Below, in pieces: positions 1-7,152 of a stretch of 8,381 nt of DNA. Source of the DNA: Planctomycetes bacterium GWF2_50_10 (GTDB taxonomy: Bacteria; Planctomycetota; Phycisphaerae; Sedimentisphaerales; GWF2-50-10); assembly GCA_001824635.1 (NCBI GenBank), contig MHYB01000029.1, positions 48,329-56,709 on the forward strand. The letters run 5' to 3'. The notes beneath the pieces were generated by a model. The model saw nothing but the letters and a program-made list of their open reading frames with translations, did no database searches and was not told where the DNA came from. Both the position numbers and the translations under genes were made by a program. Each line of letters opens with the position of its first letter. Within the stretch, counting starts at the first letter, position 1.

Positions 1-1903
1 CATGACAGGCGGTACAATCAACTGTGCCGTGTTAGCCGTAGCAAACCTTGCACACAGTAAAGGCCGCATTCATCTTAATGGCGGTACCATCAACGTTACT
101 GGTGCTATCTCGATTGAAGGACAGAATGATTACCAGAATGGCAGCTGTACATCTGCTGATGGAGTAATTGATATTACAGGCAGCGGCAAGATAGTGATCT
201 GTAAGAATGAGCCTGATTTAGCTGGTTGGTTCGCCAATATGCTAAGTAGTGCGGGCCTTCTGACTTCCTATAGCGGTGCCGGCACTCTCATGTCAACGGC
301 TGATCCAGTGACCGGATGGGTGACGATTGAGGCGGTTGCTCCTGTACTTTCTACAAATCAGTTCCTTTGGAGCAGCACGACGGATCAACTGTGGACTACA
401 GGCAATAATTGGCTGCAATGGGCCACTGTTCCTGTTTATACGAGTGATGTGTACATTATTAACGGCACAGGTCCTTTTGGTGATTTTAGCACAGTTCCTT
501 GCCTTTTCAAACCTGGTATGGTTGCGGACGTAAAATCGTTGAATGTTCAGGGATTGGGATACACCGGCGTGGCAGACTTTAATATGACGGGAGGGGAGTT
601 TGTAGCTTCAGGACTCTCACATGTTGGCAAGGGGGCAGGCGGCAGAGGCGTAATGCAAGTGCATGGCGGCGACATTACTCTTCAGGATTATTTTATTGTT
701 GGTCAAAATGGCGGTGATGGTACACTGACCATGACCGGCGGCACTCTCAGTACGAATGGTTTCTGGGTTGCAAATGGTCTTGGCAGTAAAGGACATGTCC
801 ATTTCGATGGCGGTACAGTACGTGCATTTCAGTCGCTTAAGGTAGCACAAGGTGCCGTTCTGGATTTTTCCGGTGGCATACTCCAAATCACACCTCAAGA
901 TTCTTTTGATCCCAGGCCCTGGGCACAAGATTGGGTGGATAATGGTTTGGCAACAGCTTATGACGGAGCAGGTGAAGTAAGGGCCGTTCGTGATGATTCA
1001 AACAATACCACTACCTTCTATGGTTATCTGGCACCTAAGAAATTTTGGTGGAATCGCGGCTCAAATAATTTGTGGACAACTCCTGCAAACTGGGGCGAGG
1101 CATTGAACAGTGCGCCGATTGATGGCGATGCTGTTTATATTCTCAATGGCGCAGCACCGGTAGGTAATACCAATGCGTGCTCCTTTACTGCCGGTATGAC
1201 TGCTGCCCCATCCAAGATTGTCGTACAAGACCTTGGTTATACAGGTAATGCAAGTTTAGCGATTTCAGGTGGAACGCTCACTACACAATCAATGGTTGTT
1301 GGCGGTGGCGGGGTCGGTACCGGTACTGTCCTGATAAGTGGTGGAACTGTAAATGTTACTGGCTGTATGATTGGGCGTGACGCTAACAGCAACGGTACAT
1401 TGCGAATACTGACCGGTAGTTCTCTTACTGCGGAAAGCTTCTCAACTACAGGTGTATCCGGGAGCAGTACGGGACGGACTTATCTTGATGGAGGTACGCT
1501 TTATATAACGGGCACTCTAAATGGCAACGATGGCGGTGTAATTGATATCTTGGCAGGCGGCAAGATTGTAATTGCGAAGAACCAGCCTGATCTAATATGG
1601 TTCAGTGCTTATCTTGACAAAAACGGCTGGGTAAAAGCCTATGGAGGAAATGGGTATTTGATCACTTCATGTGATCCGGTTACTGGTTACACCACAATCT
1701 CATCAACTCTTCTAGCAGGCGATTTCAATGGCGATGGCGTTGTAAATAAAAATGATCTTGGGATGTTTGCCGCTAACTGGCTCGCCGGCGGTATGTTTGG
1801 CACAGCACCTGGTGAAGAAGATTGGAACTATACCATGTATGACGTCACTCGTGATGGAAGGATGGATTTCCAGGATTTTGCTTTGATGGCTCAAAACTGG
1901 TAA
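1..1903 (+). CDS. Secreted beta-solenoid repeat protein with C-terminal dockerin, 5'-truncated
   Basis: The reading frame is open from the window edge (codons in phase with base 2) to TAA at 1901-1903, giving 633 visible residues. The ATG at 2-4 is not the real start: it lies in the middle of a module that continues upstream in the paralogues at 6162 and 7153. Three modules are visible: a partial one (residues 1-115), a second (119-345) and a third (346-569). Each full module opens with a Trp-rich cap (FLWSS..LWTTGNNW; KFWWNRG..LWTTPANW, then DxVYIxNG). Short rungs of the type L-x-M-T-G-G-T-I/L follow, and a closing segment of the type GVIDITG..KIVI..KNEPDL. Such Gly/Thr-rich rungs of about 25 residues suggest a beta-helix. 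Residues 571-633 form a type I dockerin-like pair: DFNGDGVVNKND (D574, N576, D578, D585) and DVTRDGRMDFQD (D614, D618, D625), each followed by a hydrophobic helix ending in NW. Likely exported and calcium-binding; ligand and partner unknown. The missing 5' end should hold a signal peptide. Confidence 0.85.
   Translation, partial: MTGGTINCAVLAVANLAHSKGRIHLNGGTINVTGAISIEGQNDYQNGSCTSADGVIDITGSGKIVICKNEPDLAGWFANMLSSAGLLTSYSGAGTLMSTADPVTGWVTIEAVAPVLSTNQFLWSSTTDQLWTTGNNWLQWATVPVYTSDVYIINGTGPFGDFSTVPCLFKPGMVADVKSLNVQGLGYTGVADFNMTGGEFVASGLSHVGKGAGGRGVMQVHGGDITLQDYFIVGQNGGDGTLTMTGGTLSTNGFWVANGLGSKGHVHFDGGTVRAFQSLKVAQGAVLDFSGGILQITPQDSFDPRPWAQDWVDNGLATAYDGAGEVRAVRDDSNNTTTFYGYLAPKKFWWNRGSNNLWTTPANWGEALNSAPIDGDAVYILNGAAPVGNTNACSFTAGMTAAPSKIVVQDLGYTGNASLAISGGTLTTQSMVVGGGGVGTGTVLISGGTVNVTGCMIGRDANSNGTLRILTGSSLTAESFSTTGVSGSSTGRTYLDGGTLYITGTLNGNDGGVIDILAGGKIVIAKNQPDLIWFSAYLDKNGWVKAYGGNGYLITSCDPVTGYTTISSTLLAGDFNGDGVVNKNDLGMFAANWLAGGMFGTAPGEEDWNYTMYDVTRDGRMDFQDFALMAQNW
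2..1708 (+). repeat. Tandem protein-coding modules of about 225 residues
   Basis: Within the first gene the same module recurs in tandem: a partial copy at about 2-346, a copy at 356-1036 and a copy at 1037-1708. Each full copy runs from the aromatic cap (W..LWTT..NW) to the closing GAG/GNG..TxDxVTG-like segment. The first copy is closest to the genes at 6162 and 7153: its start, coding MTGGTINCA, matches residues 155-163 of the 6162 product exactly. The third copy is more diverged and the second most so, its closing segment having lost the VIDITGGKIVI signature. Boundaries are approximate. Confidence 0.75.
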
Positions 1904-1919
1904 GACACGGGATTTAGAA

Positions 1920-1952
1920 ACCGGCGGGGGCTGCGGCTCGCCGGTATATTTG
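1920..1952 (+). terminator. GC-rich hairpin after the dockerin protein gene, possible terminator
   Basis: ACCGGCG at 1920-1926 pairs with CGCCGGT at 1939-1945. Two further pairs (G1927-T1938 wobble and G1928-C1937) extend the stem to nine pairs around an eight-base loop. A short T-rich stretch, TATATTT, follows at 1945-1951. It starts 17 bases after the stop codon and ends about 20 bases before the next Shine-Dalgarno. It could be an intrinsic terminator or a partial, attenuating one; the T tract is short and interrupted. Confidence 0.5.
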
Positions 1953-1969
1953 GGCGAAAGAATAAGATT

Positions 1970-1974
1970 AGGAG
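1970..1974 (+). promoter_or_regulatory. Shine-Dalgarno of the prepilin-like gene
   Basis: AGGAG lies six bases upstream of the ATG at 1981 and fixes that start. Confidence 0.75.
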
Positions 1975-1980
1975 ATTCTT

Positions 1981-2874
1981 ATGATATGCAATAGCAATCG
2001 CACGTTTAAGCAAAAAAATAAAGGGTTTACGTTGGTTGAACTGCTGGTTGTGATATCAATAATAGCCTTATTGCTAGCTGTTTTGATGCCGGCTTTGCAA
2101 AAAGCACGAGAACAAGGCAAGGCTGTTGTAAGTTTGTCGAATACAAAGCAATGGAATACAATTTTTTGTATGTACGCAACCGAAAATAACGGCAAGTTCT
2201 GGGAGGATTATTTGAAAATAGATCCTGTAACCAAGAAGGTGCAACAAGGTCTATGGATGGAAGCATTATCAAAGTATTCCCAGAATATTGACAAGATTAG
2301 GCTGTGTCCTTCCGCAACCAAATTCGGCAATGGGCCAGGTGGGGCTAAAGTTGCCTGGGGTGGGTATGATCCTCAGTCAGCAGGTGCCAAGTTTCTGGTT
2401 GCTATGGGTTTTTCCGCTCAAGACGCCGCAAACCATAAGTTATATGGCAGCTATGGAGTTAATCTCTGGATTACGAGCGGTGCTGGTTGGGGCGGCAGGC
2501 CTGATTGCCAGTGGGGGAGTGCTAGCGGGCAGTATACAGCGTCCATACCGATGATCGGAGACGCTACATGGTTTGGTGTGCATCCGACAGGTAATGGTAC
2601 GTTTGATCCTATGGGATCGTATATGAAAGCTCCTATAAATCCGGATGAGTTCGAAAAACAGGCTCTTACTAATAATAGTGAGTGGCAATATATGATGCAC
2701 CGGGTGTGTATTCCTCGCCATAATCAGAAAGCAAACTGGGGATTTATGGACGGCAGCAGTCGTGCGATTCCCTTACGAGATTTATGGAACTTAAAGTGGC
2801 ATCGCAAGTATCAGTCTCCTACTGACGCTGAAAAGGCTAGAATTTTCAAGAATGTTAAATGGATAAAAAACTAG
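1981..2874 (+). CDS. Prepilin-like protein with N-terminal methylation motif and H-X9-DG C-terminus
   Basis: 297 residues. A short basic leader (residues 1-15, ending QKNKG) is followed by FTLVELLVVISIIALLLAVL, the class III prepilin signature. Prepilin peptidase should cut between G15 and F16 and methylate F16; E20 is the conserved glutamate at mature position 5. The hydrophobic helix runs on to MPALQKAREQ, as in the large planctomycete and lentisphaeral family of such proteins. The C-terminal part has an exact H-X9-DG motif (H247, D257, G258, within RHNQKANWGFMDG). It ends with LRDLWNLKWHRKY, a tail I recall from shorter members of this family. The middle (LWMEALSKY..IRLCPSATK, then GSYGVN) also fits. 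The protein would be assembled by, or associated with, a type II secretion or type IV pilus-like machine, but no secretion ATPase or platform gene is nearby. Its function is unknown; it may be a minor pseudopilin linked to export of, or contact with, polymer-degrading proteins. Strong Shine-Dalgarno at 1970. Confidence 0.9.
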   Translation: MICNSNRTFKQKNKGFTLVELLVVISIIALLLAVLMPALQKAREQGKAVVSLSNTKQWNTIFCMYATENNGKFWEDYLKIDPVTKKVQQGLWMEALSKYSQNIDKIRLCPSATKFGNGPGGAKVAWGGYDPQSAGAKFLVAMGFSAQDAANHKLYGSYGVNLWITSGAGWGGRPDCQWGSASGQYTASIPMIGDATWFGVHPTGNGTFDPMGSYMKAPINPDEFEKQALTNNSEWQYMMHRVCIPRHNQKANWGFMDGSSRAIPLRDLWNLKWHRKYQSPTDAEKARIFKNVKWIKN

Positions 2875-2929
2875 CGTATTAGCGGTTGAGGTCGAAAGGT
2901 TAGTACTTTTTAACTTGAGATGTTTATAG

Positions 2930-5900
2930 TTGAATTACGTTACGGTATGTTTAGTGAAAAAAGAAGTATTCAAAAAATCTAATTGGGTCAAGCATTTTTT
3001 ATTCTGCATGTTGGCGGTGAATGTATTAGCCTCCGCGACTTTGGCAATGGCAGAAGAAAATCGCGGTTATTCGCTGGGCATTATGGCTCGATTGCATGAT
3101 CCCGCATTGGATGAGCAGGGGGCAACGAAGGGATATGAGGGAAAAGATCTTACCGGTATTCGACTTCCCGTTGGGGGCATCGGAACCGGCGTTATCCAGA
3201 TGAATGGCAGGGGAGAGCGTGAAATCTGGCAGATTTTCAACAATTTTTCGCTCGCTTTTATTCCAGACAGTTTTTTTGCTCTTCGCGCCCAAAAGCAGGG
3301 CGGCGATGCTGTTGTTCGTGTACTCCAAACTGTTGGTGTTGGTCCTTTTGGTGCCTGTGACAAACTATCTTTTCGAGGCGAATATCCTTTCGGCTGGTAT
3401 GATTTTCAGGATACAGCATTGCCAGTAAAAGTTAGTATGGAATTGTTTAATCCTTTGATACCACTCAACACCATGGATTCGGCTATTCCGTGCGCAATCT
3501 ACAGAATGACGGCGGTCAATACCTCGTCTGTTCCCGTTGATGTATCTTTTCTTGCGACTCAGAAAAATGCCACAGGTTTTACAAGATATGAAGTGCCGCG
3601 ATGGACTGGACCAAGTGACGGCGCTGTTCTTGCTGATTTTGAATCCACTAATTTTGGTACCTGGGTAAAAACTGGAGATGCCTTTGATGACGGACCTATG
3701 GCTGGCGCGATACGCGACGAACAGCATTTAACCGGCTATTTAGGTAAGAAACTCGTTAATACCTATGGGAAAAAAGCAGATGAGCCAACAGGAACATTAA
3801 CTTCTCCGGAATTTAAAATAAACAAAAAATATATCCATTTCTTAATGGCTGGAGGAGCACATGCCGGCAAAACGTGTGTGAACCTCTTGATCAATGGTAA
3901 AATCGTTTATTCTGCTGCCGGACAAATGGACGATACGCTTGAATGGTGTTCGTGGAATGTCGGCGAATGTCAGGATCAAATTGCGTGTATACAGATCGTC
4001 GATGCTGTTACCGGCGCTAACGGCCATATAGAGTGCGATAATTTTGTTATGTCTGATGAAGATCGTCATGTGACTCCAAAGATCCATGGACTGGGTCTCA
4101 ATCGTAATCGTGTCATTCGACAGAGTAATATGACATCAGTTTATATGACGTCAGATCGTGATCAATCTAACGCGGGTTATGGCAGTATGGTTTTGGCGGC
4201 ATTGACTGCGAATGTTCAGGCTAACGCCTATTACAGCGACATAAACAGCCTATACGCCAATTGGCTGAAAGAAGGTACTATAGAAGGAGCACAGCGTGCC
4301 GGGCGGTCCAGTGAAGGGGTTGAACTTAACTGCGCATTAGCGACCCCCTGTACCCTTGCACCAGGTGAGAGCAAGACTTTTACTTACATTCTTTCATGGT
4401 ATTTCCCAAATGTTACACATGGTGTCCCAAACGGTGATGGTTCGACATTGTGGCGTGCCCAGGGGAACATGTATACGAACTTCTGGTCCGATGCTTTAGA
4501 TGTTTCTTCTTATGTTAATGATAATTTTAACCGTCTGTTGACAGACAGCCATCTTTATCATGATACAGTGTATGCTTCCAATTTACCGCATTGGCTGCTG
4601 GACAGAGTTACTTCTCAGGTTTCAGTGCTCCGAGGTAAAACCTGTTTCTGGGGCAGGGATGGATTTTTTGGCTGCTGGGAAGGTGTGGGCTGGGATGACG
4701 GTGCGGCTCACGGTAATTGTACCCATGTATGGCAATATGCGCAGGCCCACGCACGGTTGTTTCCGGAAATTGCGAGAAAGTTGCGTGAAGAAGCGTTTGG
4801 TCAGATGACGCTCCTGGCATATGCTGAAGGAGGAATACCCCACCGTTATAAAATGATGGACTGGAATCATGTGGCTTTCGATGGGCAATGTGGCGAAATT
4901 CTCTCTGCCTACCGCGAGCATCTGAATCAATCCAATCAAAAATGGCTGAATGAGTGGTGGCCGAGAATAAAAAAAGCTACTGATTATTTGATAACACGTT
5001 ATGACCCTGACGAAGATGGAATATTAGCGGGCGCCCAGTGGAACACTCTGGACGGCAATCTTAGCGGAAGTACTTCCTGGATGGGTACGCTTTATCTTGC
5101 AGCATTGGAAGCATCCGAAAAAATGGCTGTGTTACAAAATGATAGTAATACTGCCAGCGTGTATCGGACAACACGTCTATCTGGTATGAAAAAACAAAAT
5201 GAATCACTTTGGAATGGTGAGTATTATATCCAAAAACCTGATCCTATGGGCCAAAGCGATTATTTTAATGGATGTCACATAGATCAGTTATTAGGCGAGT
5301 GGTGGGCTGGCCAACTTGGTTTGGGGCCATATTACCCAACGGATCGCATTAAAACCGCTATGAATTCCCTGGTGAAGTATAACTTCAGAGCAAATTTTCG
5401 TGGTATTACTCAAGCACCTCGAAAATTTGTGGACGACGATGATGCCGGCCTTCAAATGATAACGTGGCCTAATAACGGCAGGCCGAAAGCGCATATGAGT
5501 TATGCGGATGAAGTGATGAGCGGCTTTGAGTACGATGCTGCGGCGACGATGGTGCACTTCGGATCAGTCAAAGAAGGCTACATGATCGCAAAGGCAGTTT
5601 CTGATCGATATGACGGCCGATTACGCACGGGGTTGTGCCCTTCACAATGGGCTTGCTGGGGTTATAGCGGTAATCCTTTCGGTGATGATGAATGCGGTAA
5701 ATTTTACGCAAGGGCGATGAGCAGTTGGTCGTTACTTCTAGTCAGTCAAGGATATATCTACAACGGACCCGAAAAGATCATCGGATTTGATCCCAAATGG
5801 CAGCCAGAGGAACACGCATCGTTCTTCACGGGCGCACAGGCGTGGGGTCTGTTTTTACAGAAGCGAGACAAGGGTTCTCAAAAAGTTAATATAAAAGTTT

Positions 5901-6103
5901 CCTGGGGCAATTTGGATATTGCTGAAGTTCGCTTAACTGTCGACCCAGACTGTAAGGCAGGCCTTTCCGGCATCCAAATATCTGGTAAGCCAGTTTCCGC
6001 GGAGCTTACGCAGGATGGGAATAAGGTGGTGCTCAAATTTGAGGAGCCAGTATCAATTGGCGCGGGTAAGGAGTTGGGGATTACGCTTGATTTAGTTAAG
6101 TAA
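2930..6103 (+). CDS. Secreted GH116-family glycoside hydrolase (GBA2/beta-glucosidase-like)
   Basis: 1057 residues from TTG at 2930; GTG at 2954 (1049 residues) is an equally good or better start, since it opens directly on a signal peptide (VKKEVFKKSNW, a hydrophobic stretch, then LAMA, cut before E42). Neither has a clear Shine-Dalgarno. The N-terminal GH116 domain begins at LTGIRLPVGGIGTG (74-87) with NGRGEREIWQIFNN after it. It is interrupted by a separate beta-sandwich (about 235-375) and resumes near N391 (NRNRVI..MTSDRD..GYGSMVLAAL). The catalytic (alpha/alpha)6 barrel covers about 550-980: FFGCWEG with candidate nucleophile E584, GNCTHVWQYAQA (H599), NTLDG with candidate acid/base D708, HIDQLLGEWWAGQLGLG (D785) and EVMSGFEYDAAATM (E867). 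Family members hydrolyse beta-glucosides, beta-xylosides, N-acetylglucosaminides or glucosylceramide; the substrate here cannot be told. The tail (about 985-1057) is a small beta-rich domain. Catalytic residues are assigned by motif memory of characterised GH116 enzymes, not by alignment. It has no dockerin or PEP-CTERM, so it is probably periplasmic or released. Confidence 0.88.
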   Translation: MNYVTVCLVKKEVFKKSNWVKHFLFCMLAVNVLASATLAMAEENRGYSLGIMARLHDPALDEQGATKGYEGKDLTGIRLPVGGIGTGVIQMNGRGEREIWQIFNNFSLAFIPDSFFALRAQKQGGDAVVRVLQTVGVGPFGACDKLSFRGEYPFGWYDFQDTALPVKVSMELFNPLIPLNTMDSAIPCAIYRMTAVNTSSVPVDVSFLATQKNATGFTRYEVPRWTGPSDGAVLADFESTNFGTWVKTGDAFDDGPMAGAIRDEQHLTGYLGKKLVNTYGKKADEPTGTLTSPEFKINKKYIHFLMAGGAHAGKTCVNLLINGKIVYSAAGQMDDTLEWCSWNVGECQDQIACIQIVDAVTGANGHIECDNFVMSDEDRHVTPKIHGLGLNRNRVIRQSNMTSVYMTSDRDQSNAGYGSMVLAALTANVQANAYYSDINSLYANWLKEGTIEGAQRAGRSSEGVELNCALATPCTLAPGESKTFTYILSWYFPNVTHGVPNGDGSTLWRAQGNMYTNFWSDALDVSSYVNDNFNRLLTDSHLYHDTVYASNLPHWLLDRVTSQVSVLRGKTCFWGRDGFFGCWEGVGWDDGAAHGNCTHVWQYAQAHARLFPEIARKLREEAFGQMTLLAYAEGGIPHRYKMMDWNHVAFDGQCGEILSAYREHLNQSNQKWLNEWWPRIKKATDYLITRYDPDEDGILAGAQWNTLDGNLSGSTSWMGTLYLAALEASEKMAVLQNDSNTASVYRTTRLSGMKKQNESLWNGEYYIQKPDPMGQSDYFNGCHIDQLLGEWWAGQLGLGPYYPTDRIKTAMNSLVKYNFRANFRGITQAPRKFVDDDDAGLQMITWPNNGRPKAHMSYADEVMSGFEYDAAATMVHFGSVKEGYMIAKAVSDRYDGRLRTGLCPSQWACWGYSGNPFGDDECGKFYARAMSSWSLLLVSQGYIYNGPEKIIGFDPKWQPEEHASFFTGAQAWGLFLQKRDKGSQKVNIKVSWGNLDIAEVRLTVDPDCKAGLSGIQISGKPVSAELTQDGNKVVLKFEEPVSIGAGKELGITLDLVK
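3632..4055 (+). other. Lectin-like beta-sandwich inserted in the GH116 N-terminal domain
   Basis: Residues about 235-375 of the GH116 protein do not fit the GH116 fold. They read as a separate domain: ADFESTNFGTWVKTGDAF, then GYLGKKLVNTYG, GTLTSPEFKI, YIHFLMAGGAHAGKTCVNLL, WNVGECQDQIACIQIVDA and GANGHIECDNF. From memory this order of motifs matches the accessory beta-sandwich found next to the catalytic domain in many bacterial GH32 levanase/fructosidase-type proteins. It interrupts the GH116 N-terminal domain between QKNATGF (211-217) and NRNRVI (391-396), two segments normally close together. Likely carbohydrate-binding or structural; ligand unknown. Confidence 0.65.
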
Positions 6104-6108
6104 ATTGA

Positions 6109-6140
6109 TGGCCGGGATGTTCCCAGCCACTTATTTTTTA
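6109..6140 (+). terminator. Intrinsic terminator after the GH116 gene
   Basis: TGGC (6109-6112) pairs with GCCA (6126-6129) and GGGA (6114-6117) with TCCC (6121-6124), with one C/A mismatch between them and a three-base TGT loop. A T-rich run, TTATTTTTTA, follows directly at 6131-6140 and continues as ATTTGTTT. It lies five bases after the GH116 stop codon. It ends only about ten bases before the next Shine-Dalgarno, so it either insulates or attenuates the downstream gene. Confidence 0.72.
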
Positions 6141-6149
6141 ATTTGTTTC

Positions 6150-6157
6150 GGAGGTGA
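6150..6157 (+). promoter_or_regulatory. Shine-Dalgarno of the PEP-CTERM protein gene
   Basis: GGAGGTGA is an almost complete anti-16S match. GGAGGT ends six bases before ATG 6162, which decides that start over the in-frame TTG at 6105 that lies inside the terminator region. Confidence 0.85.
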
Positions 6158-6161
6158 GAGA

Positions 6162-7022
6162 ATGAAAAAGGTAATTGGAATTTGTGTTTTGTTAGGGATG
6201 CTGAGTGTGGCAGCGCAGGTTCAGGCAACGCCGCGTTACTGGAAGAGTGTCGGCGGCCCAGGACAGGATGGTCTTTTCACAAATGGTGCAAACTGGGCAG
6301 ACTCAATGACCACAGCACCGCAGAATGGTGATGTTGCATACATCCTGAATGGTGCTCCCTGGGGTGCACCTACAGCTGCATGCACTTTCCAAAGCAGCTT
6401 TGTTAATTTGGAAGCTTTGAGAGTTGGAGATACTACTGTTGGTGGGTTTACTGATGTTGCAGTAATGAACATGGTAAGCGGGATGTTGTCAACCAGCGCG
6501 TACGATGCTTTTGTCGGCACAGGGGCCGGAGCAAAAGGCGTTCTTAATATGAGTGGCGGCACGATTACCAGCACCAGTGGTTACTTTGTTGTCGGCCAGG
6601 CTGGCGGCAACGGTACACTGAACATGACCGGCGGCACAATCAACTGCGCCAACTTGTGGGTTTCCAATCAGGCGAACAGCTTCGGTCGCATTCATCTTGA
6701 TGGTGGAACTATCAATTTTTCTAATAGCATATCCATTCAGGGTAATAATGATGCTGGTAATAAAACCATAGCAAGTGGCAACGGAGTTATTGATATTACC
6801 GGCGGCAAGATCGTAATTCAGAAGAATGAAGATTTGACATGGCTCGCCGATTATCTTAAGAGTATTGGCGCAATGACCGCTTATGATGGCGCTGGTTCTT
6901 TTGTATCAACGAGGGATTCCGTAACTGGTTTCACAACGATTACTGCCGTTGTTCCAGAACCCGCAACAATGACATTGTTGGTATGCGGCGTTTTCGGACT
7001 ACTGAAGAGGAAGCGTTCGTAA
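6162..7022 (+). CDS. PEP-CTERM-anchored beta-solenoid surface protein
   Basis: 286 residues. The signal peptide is residues 1-22 (MKK, hydrophobic core, then QVQA, cut before TPRYW). The single repeat module (23-262) has the aromatic cap TPRYWKS..GLFTNGANWADS with GDVAYILNGA. Rungs follow at MNMVSG (102), LNMSGGTI (128), LNMTGGTI (153), IHLDGGTI (177) and IDITGGKI (210), spaced about 24-33 residues apart, which suggests a right-handed beta-helix. The end is a canonical PEP-CTERM sorting signal: VPEPATM (264-270), a short hydrophobic segment TLLVCGVFGLL and the basic tail KRKRS. In bacteria with an exosortase such tails are removed and the protein is passed to the outer surface or extracellular matrix; no exosortase gene is in this window. 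It is closely paralogous to the 7153 gene and to the modules of the first gene. Function unknown; a structural, adhesive or matrix role is inferred. Very strong ribosome site, so probably well translated. Confidence 0.9.
   Translation: MKKVIGICVLLGMLSVAAQVQATPRYWKSVGGPGQDGLFTNGANWADSMTTAPQNGDVAYILNGAPWGAPTAACTFQSSFVNLEALRVGDTTVGGFTDVAVMNMVSGMLSTSAYDAFVGTGAGAKGVLNMSGGTITSTSGYFVVGQAGGNGTLNMTGGTINCANLWVSNQANSFGRIHLDGGTINFSNSISIQGNNDAGNKTIASGNGVIDITGGKIVIQKNEDLTWLADYLKSIGAMTAYDGAGSFVSTRDSVTGFTTITAVVPEPATMTLLVCGVFGLLKRKRS
6582..6911 (+). repeat. Paralogous direct repeat, copy 1 (partner 7573-7902)
   Basis: This stretch and 7573-7902 code the same residues 141-250 of two neighbouring proteins without gaps. 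By my count 90 of 110 residues are identical. A 38-base segment is exact at DNA level (6729-6766 and 7720-7757), as expected of recent tandem duplication or gene conversion. The copies are far enough apart (about 990 bp) for recombination between them to fuse the two genes. Confidence 0.85.
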
Positions 7023-7051
7023 GTTTGCGACAAGGTAATGAACTGATGCAT

Positions 7052-7085
7052 TTGAGAGTTGGGAACTTATGTTCTCAACTCTCAA
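7052..7085 (+). terminator. Long stem-loop after the PEP-CTERM gene, possible terminator or RNA-stability element
   Basis: TTGAGAGTTGGGAAC (7052-7066) and GTTCTCAACTCTCAA (7071-7085) form a 15-pair stem with one G-U wobble and a TTAT loop. Three more pairs (GCA 7048-7050 with TGC 7086-7088) follow past a bulged T. There is no T run after it (ACAATAGTAAAT), so it is not a textbook intrinsic terminator. It may stop transcription weakly, protect the upstream mRNA's 3' end, or do both. Confidence 0.5.
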
Positions 7086-7139
7086 TGCACAATAGTAAAT
7101 GATTTGACTGATTGATGTTCTGGATCTGGCTGTTATTTC

Positions 7140-7147
7140 AGGTGGTG
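7140..7147 (+). promoter_or_regulatory. Shine-Dalgarno of the last gene
   Basis: AGGTGGTG lies five bases before ATG 7153. It is weaker than the site at 6150 but supports the start, which also aligns residue for residue with the signal peptide cleavage site of the upstream paralogue. Confidence 0.6.
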
Positions 7148-7152
7148 TAAAA

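Noticed and set aside
2..4. ATG at the window edge as the start of the first protein
   Set aside because: It codes the Met of an internal LxMTGG rung that the paralogues show well inside the module; the gene continues upstream of the window.
1..1900. Reading the Gly/Thr-rich repeats as an autotransporter
   Set aside because: No C-terminal beta-barrel is present; the protein ends in a dockerin, and the related one at 6162 in PEP-CTERM.
2920..2982. Short 20-residue open frame with ATG before the GH116 gene
   Set aside because: No ribosome site, no recognisable leader-peptide features, and it overlaps the GH116 start in another frame.
3365..3727. 120-codon open frame on the minus strand opposite the GH116 gene
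   Set aside because: It overlaps a well-supported coding region and shows no motif of its own.
6105..6161. TTG at 6105 as the start of the PEP-CTERM protein
   Set aside because: It would put the terminator hairpin inside the coding region and add residues before a perfect signal peptide; the strong Shine-Dalgarno at 6150 selects ATG 6162.
7104..7136. TTGACT with a TGTTAT downstream as a promoter for the last gene
   Set aside because: The spacing is 21 bases and the -10 is a poor match; at the normal 17-base spacing there is no -10-like hexamer.
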